Part shown: one piece after another, positions 51,047 to 60,321 of the stretch
Numbering within the stretch: position 1 is the stretch's first letter
How the letters are laid out: every line of letters starts with the position of its first letter
DNA from: Gammaproteobacteria bacterium
GTDB lineage: Bacteria > Pseudomonadota > Gammaproteobacteria > UBA6429 > Thiohalophilaceae
DNA: 64,000 bases
NCBI GenBank assembly: GCA_029880855.1
Contig: JAOUNS010000009.1
Span: 110,048 to 174,047, forward strand
Direction: 5' to 3'
Translations under genes and position numbers: made by a program
The notes under the pieces: generated by a model
The model's input: only the letters and a program-made list of their open reading frames with translations
Database searches by the model: none
What the model was told of the DNA's origin: nothing

Positions 51047-52887
51047 TAACGGACTGGATACAACAGCTTGAGTGGCGGCACCCGTTATGGTTTTATCTTG
51101 CCTTGTATCCCTGGCTGGTCTGGATATTGCGCCGGGTGATCCTGCAACCACGCAACAGCAACTATGCCGAGGCCGCCTTGCTGCCCTGGGTAGTGGTGAA
51201 CCGGCGCGCATTTCAACTAAAGCAACTTTGGCGACCTGCACTGCTGGTGTTCAGCTGGACACTACTCGCCGCCGGTTTGGCCGGTCCCCGTATCCCGGAG
51301 CAGATCCTGCACCAGGATAAATCACGCTATCTGCAACTGATGATCGTGCTGGATGTTTCCCGCTCCATGACCGCACGGGATGTCGCGCCAGGCAGACTGG
51401 CGCGGGCCAAACTGGAAATTGATGATCTGTTGCAGCGTACCGACAGGGTCAAAATCGGAATAATGCTCTATGCAGGCAAGGCCCTGTTGTTGGTCCCGCC
51501 CACCAGCGATAAAACCGTGTTGCGTCACTATCTTGCCCAAATCCGCTACGGCTTGATCCCACTGGCCGGTTCTGATCTGGATACCGCCTTGCGTGAAACG
51601 GCACAGGTCTTTACCAACACCGACGGGAATCGCGTCCTATTGTTGATCACTGATGGCGAAACCGGCAGCGGCTCGGCGCAGGAACAGGTTAATATCGAGG
51701 CGACGGCGAAACAACTCCACGATCGCGGCATACGTATCTATGCCCTGGGTGTCGGTACAACGGACGGTTCGGCCCTGTTTGATCATGATGGAAACTGGTT
51801 ACAACACGAGAACCTTGCCGTCACCAGCACTCTGCAACGCTCCCTGCTGACTCGCCTGACCCAATTGGGAAATGGCCGCTATGCCGATCTTGCGGAAACA
51901 GACGCGGAGTGGCTCGAATTATATGACCGGGGTATCGCCCGTATCCCTGTCAGTGAAAAGATAACAACAGATAAACAGACGGTGATCTGGCGGGAGGTAT
52001 ATGGCTGGTTCCTGTTCCCGGCCATGCTGTTGTTATTGGCAGGCCAATGGCAACCGCGCTTAAACCGGTTTCGATCTGCCGGCGCAATACTGATCTGTTT
52101 ATTGGGCCCGGGTATGTTCACGCCACAGGAAAGCATCGCAGCAGATACGGTGTCTGAACAAACCGCCTATCAGGCCTTTCAACGCGAAGACTATATCAAG
52201 GCCGGAAAAATATATGCCCAACTGGGCGGTTTTCATGGTCGCTTTGGCGAAGGCAGCAGTGCCTACAAGCTGGGGCAATATGCGGCTGCAATTCAACAAT
52301 TCACCCAGGCATTTCTGGATGCAGACAATGATCAACAGCGCAGCCGGGCCCTGTTTAATCTGGCTAATTGCCACTATCAACTCAATGAGTTTGAAACCGC
52401 CGTTGCGCTTTATCAGGATGTCCTGCACTACACGCCGAATCATCGATCAGCCATTACCAATCTGGGTTATGCGCGTGAACTCCATCAAAAGAGTCTGCAA
52501 CAACCCGAGGCGGTTTTCACACGTCCGGGACGCGGCCCGGCCCGGGGACGTCCCCCGGCAGGTACCGAGATCACGCAGGGTGGATTGTCACTGGATGATC
52601 CGTCGACAAACGATCAAACGATCAAACGTTCTGCCGCCGCCGGTCCTCAACCAGCGGACATGATCGAACGGGGTATCCGTGACGCCAGACCGGCAGATCG
52701 CTCCGTACAGGAGACAGCAGACACGCAATGGCATTACGACCCCACGTCGGTGGAATCCATGAGCGCTTATCTGGAAACCTTGTCGGTTGACGAGAGTGTG
52801 ATCTGGCAACGGATCTTCGAAACCGAAAGCGGATTTCCGGCACCGCAGGCGCAACCGCAAGTCGTACCGGGAAGCAGGCCATGGTAA
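51043..52887 (+). CDS. VWA - TPR fusion membrane protein (BatB/BatC-like)
   Basis: A 614-residue protein: a membrane segment near the start (PLWFYLALYPWLVWILRRVI), a VWA domain with MIDAS LDVSRSMTARDV, a further membrane helix (EVYGWFLFPAMLLLLAGQW) and then three or so TPR-like repeats (YKLGQYAAAIQQFTQAFLDA, SRALFNLANCHYQLNEFETA, VALYQDVLHYTPNHRSAITN). The C-terminal third is low-complexity, rich in Pro, Arg and Gln. In Bacteroides and Francisella the corresponding BatB and BatC are separate; here they are one chain. The ATG overlaps the previous stop (ATGA). Confidence 0.82.
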   Translation: MITDWIQQLEWRHPLWFYLALYPWLVWILRRVILQPRNSNYAEAALLPWVVVNRRAFQLKQLWRPALLVFSWTLLAAGLAGPRIPEQILHQDKSRYLQLMIVLDVSRSMTARDVAPGRLARAKLEIDDLLQRTDRVKIGIMLYAGKALLLVPPTSDKTVLRHYLAQIRYGLIPLAGSDLDTALRETAQVFTNTDGNRVLLLITDGETGSGSAQEQVNIEATAKQLHDRGIRIYALGVGTTDGSALFDHDGNWLQHENLAVTSTLQRSLLTRLTQLGNGRYADLAETDAEWLELYDRGIARIPVSEKITTDKQTVIWREVYGWFLFPAMLLLLAGQWQPRLNRFRSAGAILICLLGPGMFTPQESIAADTVSEQTAYQAFQREDYIKAGKIYAQLGGFHGRFGEGSSAYKLGQYAAAIQQFTQAFLDADNDQQRSRALFNLANCHYQLNEFETAVALYQDVLHYTPNHRSAITNLGYARELHQKSLQQPEAVFTRPGRGPARGRPPAGTEITQGGLSLDDPSTNDQTIKRSAAAGPQPADMIERGIRDARPADRSVQETADTQWHYDPTSVESMSAYLETLSVDESVIWQRIFETESGFPAPQAQPQVVPGSRPW

Positions 52888-54320
52888 ACAGGGCATTACT
52901 GTATCTGCTGTTGGTGCTGCTGTCTTTGCCCTGTTCCGCCCGGCAGGCAAACACTGACCTTGAGGTCAACCTGTCACACAAGGCACAGGAATATGGCAAA
53001 CCGATCAAATTAGTACTCCAGACCCGGCTGCACGGCGTGGATATACGCAAAATTGATCTTGCCCCACTGGAACAGGATTTTGTGATTGAGCCTGAGCTTG
53101 ATGCAACTGCGGGTACCGATCGATTGTCCGTGCGGTTATATGCCCGCCACACCGGTACGCTGTTTATTCCCTCGTTAAAGCTTGCGGGTCAAGGCAGTCA
53201 ACCGGTTCCTCTCATTATCACACCGGCCATAGACAGGAAAACCGGCAGTGAAATTCAGGTACAGTTTACGATGATCAATACACCGCTCTGGGTACGTGAG
53301 GCCGGAGCGGTTAATGTCAGGATCAGCACCGACAGTGATATTCTGGCCCTGGAGAGTGAAACATTTCAACATTCTGCACTGACCGTCAGCGCATATCAGG
53401 AAGATCGGATTATCGCCGGTACAGGCAGGGTTGAACACCAATATCACTGGCGCATCCAGCCCCAAAGCAGCGGCACATACAGGGTGCAATTACCGGCAGC
53501 CAAATATATCCGTGACGGGGTTACCACCCATCGTTTCCACCCGCCACAACTGTCACTCACGGTTCGTCCGTTACCCAAATATATCCCGCCCACCATGCCG
53601 GTGGGCAAATTCATCACCCGTCTTGAAATTGACAAAGCCCCTTTACTGGTGACAAATAGCATCGCGTATTTGACGATCCGAACCGAATCCGGCACTGCCT
53701 ACACAAAACAAAACACAGCAGCATTACGCAATCAGCTACAAAGCAATGCAAGTATCCATTTTTATGCACAAGGCTCGAGCGAAACCGGTCGCTATCCATT
53801 TACCGTCAAATCCAGCGGGATCCACCGCTTGCCCGACCTGAAAGTCCGGTTCTTTGATCCGGCACAGGGCAAGATCGTCAGTTATTATCCGGACAGCCCA
53901 CTGTTAATCGCGCTGCCGCAATGGGGCTATAACGCTATCTACCTTCTGTGTGTTTTGATCAGCGGCTGGTTAGCGCAGGGATTATTGCAATGGATATTCA
54001 GATATTATTATCGGTATACAGGATATGCAAAAGCGGTGCGTCAACTGGCCGGGGCTGACAAACCTGAAGAGTGTAAAATGGCTCTGCTCACGATTGCGCA
54101 GGCCGAGTCCTGGCCAATCAATCTTACCCTGCAACAATGGCTGCAATGCTGGCAACAACACCATCAGACGGATTCCGGATTAACCCTGCACATTGGATAT
54201 TTGCAGAGCTGCCTCTACCACCGAGCAATCAATGATATGACATCATTACGGCGAGGCTTGCTGGAGGGTATCTGCCGACAAATTACCGTGCTGCGTTTAC
54301 TGAGACGACGCATCACATAA
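52881..54320 (+). CDS. BatD-family exported membrane protein
   Basis: A 479-residue protein with a signal peptide (MVNRALLYLLLVLLSLPCSA), a large beta-rich periplasmic region (HKAQEYGKPIKLVLQTRLHG, LSVRLYARHTGTLFIPSL) typical of BatD, and one membrane helix (AIYLLCVLISGWLAQGLLQW) followed by a cytoplasmic tail. BatD proteins partner with VWA/MoxR proteins and have been linked to oxygen tolerance. It overlaps the upstream gene by 7 bases and ends the operon. Confidence 0.8.
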   Translation: MVNRALLYLLLVLLSLPCSARQANTDLEVNLSHKAQEYGKPIKLVLQTRLHGVDIRKIDLAPLEQDFVIEPELDATAGTDRLSVRLYARHTGTLFIPSLKLAGQGSQPVPLIITPAIDRKTGSEIQVQFTMINTPLWVREAGAVNVRISTDSDILALESETFQHSALTVSAYQEDRIIAGTGRVEHQYHWRIQPQSSGTYRVQLPAAKYIRDGVTTHRFHPPQLSLTVRPLPKYIPPTMPVGKFITRLEIDKAPLLVTNSIAYLTIRTESGTAYTKQNTAALRNQLQSNASIHFYAQGSSETGRYPFTVKSSGIHRLPDLKVRFFDPAQGKIVSYYPDSPLLIALPQWGYNAIYLLCVLISGWLAQGLLQWIFRYYYRYTGYAKAVRQLAGADKPEECKMALLTIAQAESWPINLTLQQWLQCWQQHHQTDSGLTLHIGYLQSCLYHRAINDMTSLRRGLLEGICRQITVLRLLRRRIT

Positions 54321-54336
54321 GATCGAGTGGCGGTCA

Positions 54337-54603
54337 CTATTTCATGGATGCCATATTCACGCCGGCGGTTGCCAAATAGTCACGTAAATGGCGCAAATCG
54401 TTTTTGTCACAAACGCCGCTGTGGTGCGGCACATGCAACGTACCTTCCACGCCATTCAGGCTGATTCTCATACGGGCGCCGTGTCCGGGTTCAATGCGGG
54501 CGCCCAGATGGCGCAGCAGGGATTCGATTTCCCGCCAGTGAATATTGCCGCTGACAGGACCACTCAGCAAGGCATCCAGGACACGATGATGTTTGCGGCT
54601 CAT
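54337..54603 (-). CDS. Orphan HicA-like protein
   Basis: An 88-residue protein of the HicA mRNA-interferase fold, in the subgroup MSRKHHRVLDALLSGPVSGN followed by IHWREIESLLRHLGARIEPG. The catalytic His motif of active HicA toxins (GSH) is replaced by GHGARMRI. No HicB antitoxin gene lies beside it; the neighbours are endonuclease V and the BatD gene. It is likely a non-toxic or regulatory relative. Its upstream 149 bases show no further gene. Confidence 0.7.
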   Translation of the reverse strand: MSRKHHRVLDALLSGPVSGNIHWREIESLLRHLGARIEPGHGARMRISLNGVEGTLHVPHHSGVCDKNDLRHLRDYLATAGVNMASMK

Positions 54604-54752
54604 GGTAAGGTTTCCTTTTTGAGTTCCTGTATCCAGTTTAGCCGGTTTTCATTACCTGATGCGATCTGTTCAGAACGATCTGTCATAACGTTTTTGGATT
54701 AATGTATCGCTTGCCTGATCTACCGCCTTGACATCAGGCCAAACCACCTTGC

Positions 54753-55415
54753 TTACCCCGAGGCCAGATGATGCGCCTGACGTGTGGTTTCAGGTAATCT
54801 GTAGCGGGTGACACAGCGCATGACATAATCAATAGAAGTGGTCAGTGAAACCTTGTGGCCGGGTGAAATAAAGAGGGGTTTGACGCCATGGCGGGTGCGC
54901 AGAACGGCACCGATGCATTCATCCTTGTCCTGCAAGGCCACCCACTGCCCTTTTGTTTTCGGTACAGGATCATGCGTACCGATCAGGCGTGATTTGGCCA
55001 CCCCGATGGTTGGCAGGTCCGTCAGAACGCCCAGATGACAGGCGATACCAAAACGTCGCGGATGGGCGATACCCTGACCGTCACACAACAACAAATCGGG
55101 TAATTGTTTTAATGCTTCCAGCGCTTTTAACACCGCGGGTATCTCACGAAAGGATAAGTAACCCGGCACGTAGGGAAAGCAGGTTGGCAGGCGGGCAATG
55201 GAGTGTTCCAGCAACGCCAGCCCGGGAAAAGACAGAACTGCAATCGCGGCACGGGTGATGGTGTTGTTATCTTCAAAGCCGACATCCACTCCGGCAACAG
55301 TATTCACTGCGCCGATCTGATCAGAGAGAATCAGGTGTCCGTGCAGCGTTAACTGGATTTGTTTGGCCTGTTGCGGTGTGACATCCCAGGCATGTTGGTG
55401 CCTGAGGCTCAGCAC
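54753..55415 (-). CDS. nfi: Endonuclease V (deoxyinosine 3' endonuclease)
   Basis: A 220-residue DNA-repair nuclease cutting near hypoxanthine in DNA. The catalytic acidic residues lie in VAGVDVGFED, the wedge/DNA-binding segment is YVPGYLSFREIPAVLKAL, and DLLLCDGQGIAHPRRFGIAC carries a second catalytic Asp. The C-terminal KPLFISPGHKVSLTTSIDYV is also conserved. Length is typical (E. coli Nfi is 223). It overlaps the patatin gene by 7 bases, so translation is coupled. Confidence 0.88.
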   Translation of the reverse strand: MLSLRHQHAWDVTPQQAKQIQLTLHGHLILSDQIGAVNTVAGVDVGFEDNNTITRAAIAVLSFPGLALLEHSIARLPTCFPYVPGYLSFREIPAVLKALEALKQLPDLLLCDGQGIAHPRRFGIACHLGVLTDLPTIGVAKSRLIGTHDPVPKTKGQWVALQDKDECIGAVLRTRHGVKPLFISPGHKVSLTTSIDYVMRCVTRYRLPETTRQAHHLASG

Positions 55416-56317
55416 GACAACAGTGTTTCAAGCGCAGCGGCATTTCGTTCCACACACTGTACACCACGTTCGATGGCCAGATCGCCACGATCAAAATCCA
55501 TCAAACTGATATCGCTGACATCCGGTGATAACAACAACTCGGGGGGATCGCCGGCCATGCGGCTGCGGGTCAGGCGGTCCTGCATGATGGTGACCGAGTT
55601 ACTGATCACCTCAAACAAACCCGGTATTTCAACACCATTTTGTTCTTTCGATACACTGCTGAATTTTTCCAGCAATCCACGGATGCGGTTTTTGGAGCCA
55701 CTGCCACTGCTCCCGGCCGGTGATTGATCGTCAGCCGGTAATGCCTTACGCATGGAACGACCGACCATATTGGCATTCAGGGAAACAGCAACCACAACAT
55801 CTGCGCCCATGGCTCGACACAGGGATACCGGTACCGGATTGACCAGCCCGCCGTCCACCAGCCACTGTTCGTTATGGTAGATAGGGGTAAACAGACCGGG
55901 CAAGGCAATCGATGCCCGCACTGCCTTTTCCAGACTGCCGGATTGCAACCAGATCTCGTTACCGGTTTCCAGGGCTGTTGCTACCGCGCCGTATGGAGTG
56001 GTGAGTTTTTCAATATCGGGATCGGCTCCCAGTTGATCAAGAAAGAACTTCATGATCCGTTCCCCCTCAATCATCCCGCCACCGAAGGTGAAATCAAGAA
56101 AGCCGGCAATATCCCGACGCCGCAGGGTAAGAATCCACTCTTCAAGCGCCTCCATTTTATTGGTGGCATAAGCGGCGCCGACCAGTGCGCCAATGGACGT
56201 ACCGCAAATCAGATCCGGAACAATACCGTATTGTTGCAGGGTTTTGATAATACCGATATGTGCCCAACCCCGTGCCGCACCGCCGCCGAGTGCGAAACCA
56301 ATTTTTCTTTTTGTCAT
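55409..56317 (-). CDS. Patatin-like phospholipase (RssA-like)
   Basis: A 302-residue patatin: the oxyanion loop GGGAARGWAHIGIIKTL, nucleophile motif GTSIGALVG (G-x-S-x-G), and catalytic DGG in VDGGLVNPVPVSL. It follows the RssA/YchK size and has no signal peptide, so it is a cytoplasmic esterase or lipase acting on membrane lipids. The substrate is unknown. It overlaps the endonuclease V gene. Confidence 0.85.
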   Translation of the reverse strand: MTKRKIGFALGGGAARGWAHIGIIKTLQQYGIVPDLICGTSIGALVGAAYATNKMEALEEWILTLRRRDIAGFLDFTFGGGMIEGERIMKFFLDQLGADPDIEKLTTPYGAVATALETGNEIWLQSGSLEKAVRASIALPGLFTPIYHNEQWLVDGGLVNPVPVSLCRAMGADVVVAVSLNANMVGRSMRKALPADDQSPAGSSGSGSKNRIRGLLEKFSSVSKEQNGVEIPGLFEVISNSVTIMQDRLTRSRMAGDPPELLLSPDVSDISLMDFDRGDLAIERGVQCVERNAAALETLLSC

Positions 56318-56366
56318 ATATTTGTCTGTCGTGATATGGAATGGTTATTTGTTGTATTGTGTGGTG

Positions 56367-56804
56367 TTAATTCAGTTTTTCCTTGTCCAGAGGGATCGGT
56401 ACCGGTATCGCCGTAATGCCCTCTTCCCGTAATTCGGTAACCTCATCGGCGGTGGCTGTTCCGTAGATATTTCGGTCTTCCACTTCACCGTAGTGAATCC
56501 GCTTCGCTTCCTCGGCAAATTTATGGCCGACATTTTCAAATTGTTCAGTGATGACCTGTCGAAGATGATCCAGCATCTGCCGTTGTGTCGGAACGGTGTC
56601 AGGCGTAACAGCCTGCCGGACTGTGGCGGGTGCCGGCGCACCGGTATTCACATAACTGGCGGTGGGAACCTTGCGCACATGTTGACTGTTACACATCGGA
56701 CATAACAGAAGACCGCTGCTCATCTGCTGTTCAAAGTCCGCGATATTTTTGAACCACCCCTCAAAGCGGTGTTCTGCGTCACACACAAGGTCGTAGATAA
56801 TCAT
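56367..56804 (-). CDS. DUF1178-family protein
   Basis: A 145-residue protein beginning MIIYDLVCDAEHRFEGWFKN, with a zinc-ribbon-like pair CDAEH...CPMCNSQHVRK and the conserved C-terminal FAEEAKRIHYGEVEDRNIYG followed by TATADEVTELREEGITAIPV. DUF1178 proteins are common in proteobacteria and of unknown role. The start at 56804 has GGAAG upstream; a longer frame to 56864 lacks conservation. It lies downstream of the glycosyltransferase gene on the same strand. Confidence 0.82.
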   Translation of the reverse strand: MIIYDLVCDAEHRFEGWFKNIADFEQQMSSGLLLCPMCNSQHVRKVPTASYVNTGAPAPATVRQAVTPDTVPTQRQMLDHLRQVITEQFENVGHKFAEEAKRIHYGEVEDRNIYGTATADEVTELREEGITAIPVPIPLDKEKLN

Positions 56805-56890
56805 GATACTTCCAAAATACTCACTATAAAGAAAGTATACCCTATTCAGGAGGATGAAACACAAACGGCAACTATTTGATTTATATGTGT

Positions 56891-57529
56891 TTACTGCTTG
56901 ACAGTTGCCGTATGCACAACCTGATATCGGCTCAAATCCTCAGGACGATCCAGATCCCACAACATCGCCAGTTGCCTGACGGACAAGCCTGCCCGGTCAG
57001 CCGCGTTCAGGGTTTGAGCCAGTACCCGTGCTGTCCCCCACTCCACATCCCTGAACAGCGTTGGTTCAATGTGTCGTAATCCCAGCAGAACATAACCACC
57101 GTCTTCCGCCGGGCCGATCACCATCTCGCTCCCCTCTGCCAGCATCTGCAATGCAGTCTTGATATAGGGCCGATCAAGCAAAGGACAATCCGTGCCAATG
57201 ATGATGGTGTATTCCGCCGGTGTTGCCGACATGGCGTGATACATTCTTTCCCCCAGATCAGCCCCGGCTTGTTGATGCAATGTGAGGGGATATTCAGCAG
57301 CCAGTGATTGAAACAGCGGATGCCGGCAATCCGGTGCACACCATAACTCTATCGGGCAAAGTGGCGCCGTACAGGCCATGGCTGCTTTTTCCGTCAGTAA
57401 CTGCGCCTGCAGATCGGCTGCCGCCGCGTCACCGATAGTCGCCGCGATACGGGTTTTACAGTGTCCCGGTTGTGGGGCGCGACTGAAGATGATGAGTCGG
57501 GCATTCGGATAGGGAACACGGTCAGCCAT
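56891..57529 (-). CDS. TIGR04282-type glycosyltransferase (DUF2064)
   Basis: A 212-residue protein of the nucleotidyltransferase-like fold with RLIIFSRAPQPGHCKTRIAA at the start, the metal-site segment TIIIGTDCPLLDRPYIKTAL and EMVIGPAEDGGYVLLGLRHI. This group accompanies TIGR04283 glycosyltransferases and radical-SAM proteins. It overlaps the TIGR04283 gene by 8 bases. Here it is likely part of arsenosugar or a related modified-sugar pathway. Confidence 0.8.
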   Translation of the reverse strand: MADRVPYPNARLIIFSRAPQPGHCKTRIAATIGDAAAADLQAQLLTEKAAMACTAPLCPIELWCAPDCRHPLFQSLAAEYPLTLHQQAGADLGERMYHAMSATPAEYTIIIGTDCPLLDRPYIKTALQMLAEGSEMVIGPAEDGGYVLLGLRHIEPTLFRDVEWGTARVLAQTLNAADRAGLSVRQLAMLWDLDRPEDLSRYQVVHTATVKQ

Positions 57530-58205
57530 GCTGATAATAGATCTGTTCCAGCTTGTCTGGCGAACTGCCGCAGAAATAACGCGCCCGCAGGTACCACATC
57601 AACAAAATGGTCCGGCAGATCCCTTTCTCTTCCCAACGTCGGCTGGAGGTGATGACCTGTGGTCGGAGGCAGTATGGTCGACTGATCCGTTTCAGGCGTT
57701 TGCTGATCTCGATATCTTCCATCAAGGCCTGCAACGGAAAACCGTTGATCTGATCAAACACATCCCGTTTAACAAAAATACACTGATCACCGGTCGCAAT
57801 GCCGGTCAGCCGGGAGCGAACATTCATGATCGCAGCAATGAGGCGAAAAATGGTTTTTGTCCCGGACAGTTTGACATCAAAACGTCCCCAGACAGCGGCC
57901 GCTTGTGTCAGGCTCTGTGTGATCAACAAATCCGCATGCGCCGGTAACACGGTATCCGCATGCAAAAAAACCAATACATCACCGCTTGCTTCTGCGGCAC
58001 CGGCATTCATCTGCCTGGCCCGGCCTCTGGCCGAGGTGATAACCCGGTCTGCCTGATGTTGCGCCTGCTTCACCGTCTCATCCCGGCTGCCGCCATCCAC
58101 GATGATCACCTCATGCCCCCGCTTTTGATACGGCAACAAAGCGAACAGAAACGATTGTATACGTTCCGCCTCATTGAGGACCGGGATGATGAAAGAGAGC
58201 TTCAT
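57522..58205 (-). CDS. TIGR04283-type glycosyltransferase (arsenosugar-associated)
   Basis: A 227-residue family-2-like glycosyltransferase: KLSFIIPVLNEAERIQSFLF, HEVIIVDGGSRDETVKQAQH, DVLVFLHADTVLP (DxD-like) and the conserved TGIATGDQCIFVKRDVFDQI, then QALMEDIEISKRLKR. Members are linked with ArsS in arsenosugar synthesis. The start at 58205 is 4 bases after the ArsM stop; the frame extends further only into ArsM. Confidence 0.82.
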   Translation of the reverse strand: MKLSFIIPVLNEAERIQSFLFALLPYQKRGHEVIIVDGGSRDETVKQAQHQADRVITSARGRARQMNAGAAEASGDVLVFLHADTVLPAHADLLITQSLTQAAAVWGRFDVKLSGTKTIFRLIAAIMNVRSRLTGIATGDQCIFVKRDVFDQINGFPLQALMEDIEISKRLKRISRPYCLRPQVITSSRRWEEKGICRTILLMWYLRARYFCGSSPDKLEQIYYQHG

Positions 58206-58209
58206 CGTC

Positions 58210-59331
58210 TTAACAGCAACAGGAACCGCCACTGGACGTGGATATCTGCTGCGCAGACTTGGTCTCACTGACCGGACGGCGTGTACCGGCGGGTGCGCAC
58301 ATGGGTACCGGTTCCCCCAATGTTGCCGGAATGATGCCGATGAAATCATCTTTAAAGACGCCGCTGGTTAACAGCTTGAAAGATCGTTCACACACCGCCA
58401 TCCGTTCACCACGATAAAAGAGATGGCCTTCGTCATCCGTGATTGAGGCATAAGGACCGCGATAGATCACGGCGTGGCCTCGGTCCAGACAGGCTTCTGG
58501 TTGCCCCTTCACCGCTGTGAGCGTGACAGAACGAAACTCGATCCCCTCCACCACCTGCCAGGGTGTGTTATCCCATTTATCATAGGCAACAGCGAGGAAG
58601 CCGGCATCAATGAAGGTCTGTAAAAACTCATGTTCCTGAAAGGCGCCCGAGATACAACCACTCCAGAGTGAGGGATCTTTTTTCAGATGTTCGGGCACCC
58701 ATTCATCAGCAACAATATCCGACACCGCCACGCGGCCACCCGGTTTGAGCACACGGTGGATTTCACTGATCAACTGACGCTTTTCACTGTCACTGACCAG
58801 ATTCAGGACACAATTGGAGACCACCAGATCGATTGAATTGTCGGCAATCAACGGTGCTTCACTCTTTTGCCGTGCCTGCCACTCCTGAAATGCCTTCATG
58901 CCTGCGGCACTGTTCACCGGATTCTCCGCCAGCCAGGCTTCCATGGCTGCGACATCCAGTGCCAGATCCTGAATATAACCTTTGACAAACTCGACGGGCT
59001 GACCACCCAGCTTGTCCTGCATGGGCTGGCGATACTTGCGCGCCAGCTCCAGCATATCGTCATTGATATCCACACCGATGACTCGACCTTCAGAACCAGT
59101 CAATTGTGCCGCCATGTAACAGATCTTGCCGCCACCGCTGCCCAGATCGAGTACGGTGTCCCCTTTGCGCACATACCGTGAAGGATCACCACAGCCATAA
59201 TCTTTTTCCAAAATTTCTGTCGGCAGGGCCTTTAACAGATTGGTATCGTAATCAACCGGACAGCACAGCTGTTCCTGTCTGGCTTTGGCGCCTTCTGAAT
59301 ATCGTTCTTTGACAATCGCTTCTACATCCAT
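58210..59331 (-). CDS. arsM: Arsenite S-adenosylmethionine methyltransferase (ArsM-like)
   Basis: A 373-residue SAM methyltransferase: motif I VLDLGSGGGKICYMAAQLTG, DINDDMLELARKYRQ, and motif IV DLVVSNCVLNLVSDSEKRQL, with further Cys residues in LCCPVDYD, GYGCGD-like DYGCGDPS and GCISGAF that could bind arsenite. The end is SSGGSCCC, a thiol cluster typical of ArsM-type enzymes. It should methylate As(III). GGAG sits before a double ATG (59334 or 59331); the second has the better spacing. It is 11 bases after the ArsS stop. Confidence 0.82.
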   Translation of the reverse strand: MDVEAIVKERYSEGAKARQEQLCCPVDYDTNLLKALPTEILEKDYGCGDPSRYVRKGDTVLDLGSGGGKICYMAAQLTGSEGRVIGVDINDDMLELARKYRQPMQDKLGGQPVEFVKGYIQDLALDVAAMEAWLAENPVNSAAGMKAFQEWQARQKSEAPLIADNSIDLVVSNCVLNLVSDSEKRQLISEIHRVLKPGGRVAVSDIVADEWVPEHLKKDPSLWSGCISGAFQEHEFLQTFIDAGFLAVAYDKWDNTPWQVVEGIEFRSVTLTAVKGQPEACLDRGHAVIYRGPYASITDDEGHLFYRGERMAVCERSFKLLTSGVFKDDFIGIIPATLGEPVPMCAPAGTRRPVSETKSAQQISTSSGGSCCC

Positions 59332-59342
59332 CATTTTCTCCA

Positions 59343-60305
59343 CTAGCTTAACGCACCGCCACAACTGCTGCCCTGCCCCGCGGTACAACCGTAACAGTGA
59401 TCGGCGACGATCACGGGCAAGCCGTTTAATTGCGCGGCATTGATTTCATTCAGTCTTGTGTATGGTCTGCCGGCTTGCTGCAGCGGCAGGTCGAGCATTT
59501 GGTTAAAGTCACAATCATATAAATAACCCCGCCAGTCCACACTCAGCAGTGATTTGCACATCACCGTTGTCAGATTGGCATCGCTATAGGATGACTTCAA
59601 CAGATTCAGATATTCGGTGAATGTCCCTTGTGAGACCAATTGACTGCCAAAACGCTTGATCGGCATATTGGCAAGGGTAAACAACCGGTTGAAATGAATC
59701 CCGAACCGATTGGCCAATTCACGTTTATAGTCACTTTCCAGTGCCTGTTGTGCCGGCGGCAAAGCGGCACCAACCGGATTATAAACCAGATTCAATGTGT
59801 GTCGGCTGTCAGCCATGCCATAACCCAATCGATTGAGCAGGCGAATAGCCTGGATACTTTTCTCAAACACCCCTTTGCCACGCTGACCATCAACATTCTC
59901 TTCCAGATAACAGGGCAACGAGGCGACCACCTCCACCTGATGTTGTGCCAGAAAATCCGCCAGATCTTCCTGTCCCGGTTCCAGCAAGATCGTCAGATTG
60001 CATCTATCCATCACATGCACACCCAATTTGACCGCCTCTGTCACCAGATAACGAAAATGCGGATTCAATTCGGGTGCGCCACCGGTCAGATCGAGTGTCT
60101 TGATTGAATTATTCGACAGGAACCGAATGACATCCTCAATAACCTCGGCAGTCATCATCTCCTTGCGTTTGGGATTGGCGTTGACATGACAATGCAGGCA
60201 TTGCTGGTTACAGCGATAACCGAGATTGACCTGCAGTGTGTCAAGTCGATCACGGTAAAGAGAGGGGAAATCAGAAATTTCTAACAACGGTAATGTGGCG
60301 TGCAT
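59343..60305 (-). CDS. arsS: Arsenosugar biosynthesis radical SAM protein ArsS
   Basis: A 320-residue radical SAM enzyme. The cluster motif is CNQQCLHC in YRCNQQCLHCHVNANPKRKE, followed by TLDLTGGAPELNPHFRYLVT. The C-terminal DUF3641 part carries further Cys residues (YLYDCDFNQML, HCYGCTAGQGSSCGG). ArsS joins an adenosyl group to dimethylarsenite on the way to arsenosugars. Its neighbours ArsM, TIGR04283 and TIGR04282 proteins form the expected gene set. Confidence 0.88.
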   Translation of the reverse strand: MHATLPLLEISDFPSLYRDRLDTLQVNLGYRCNQQCLHCHVNANPKRKEMMTAEVIEDVIRFLSNNSIKTLDLTGGAPELNPHFRYLVTEAVKLGVHVMDRCNLTILLEPGQEDLADFLAQHQVEVVASLPCYLEENVDGQRGKGVFEKSIQAIRLLNRLGYGMADSRHTLNLVYNPVGAALPPAQQALESDYKRELANRFGIHFNRLFTLANMPIKRFGSQLVSQGTFTEYLNLLKSSYSDANLTTVMCKSLLSVDWRGYLYDCDFNQMLDLPLQQAGRPYTRLNEINAAQLNGLPVIVADHCYGCTAGQGSSCGGALS

Positions 60306-60321
60306 AACATACCTTTTTTAT

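Noticed and set aside
54337..54603. Active HicAB toxin-antitoxin locus
   Set aside because: No HicB gene is adjacent and the catalytic His motif is changed.
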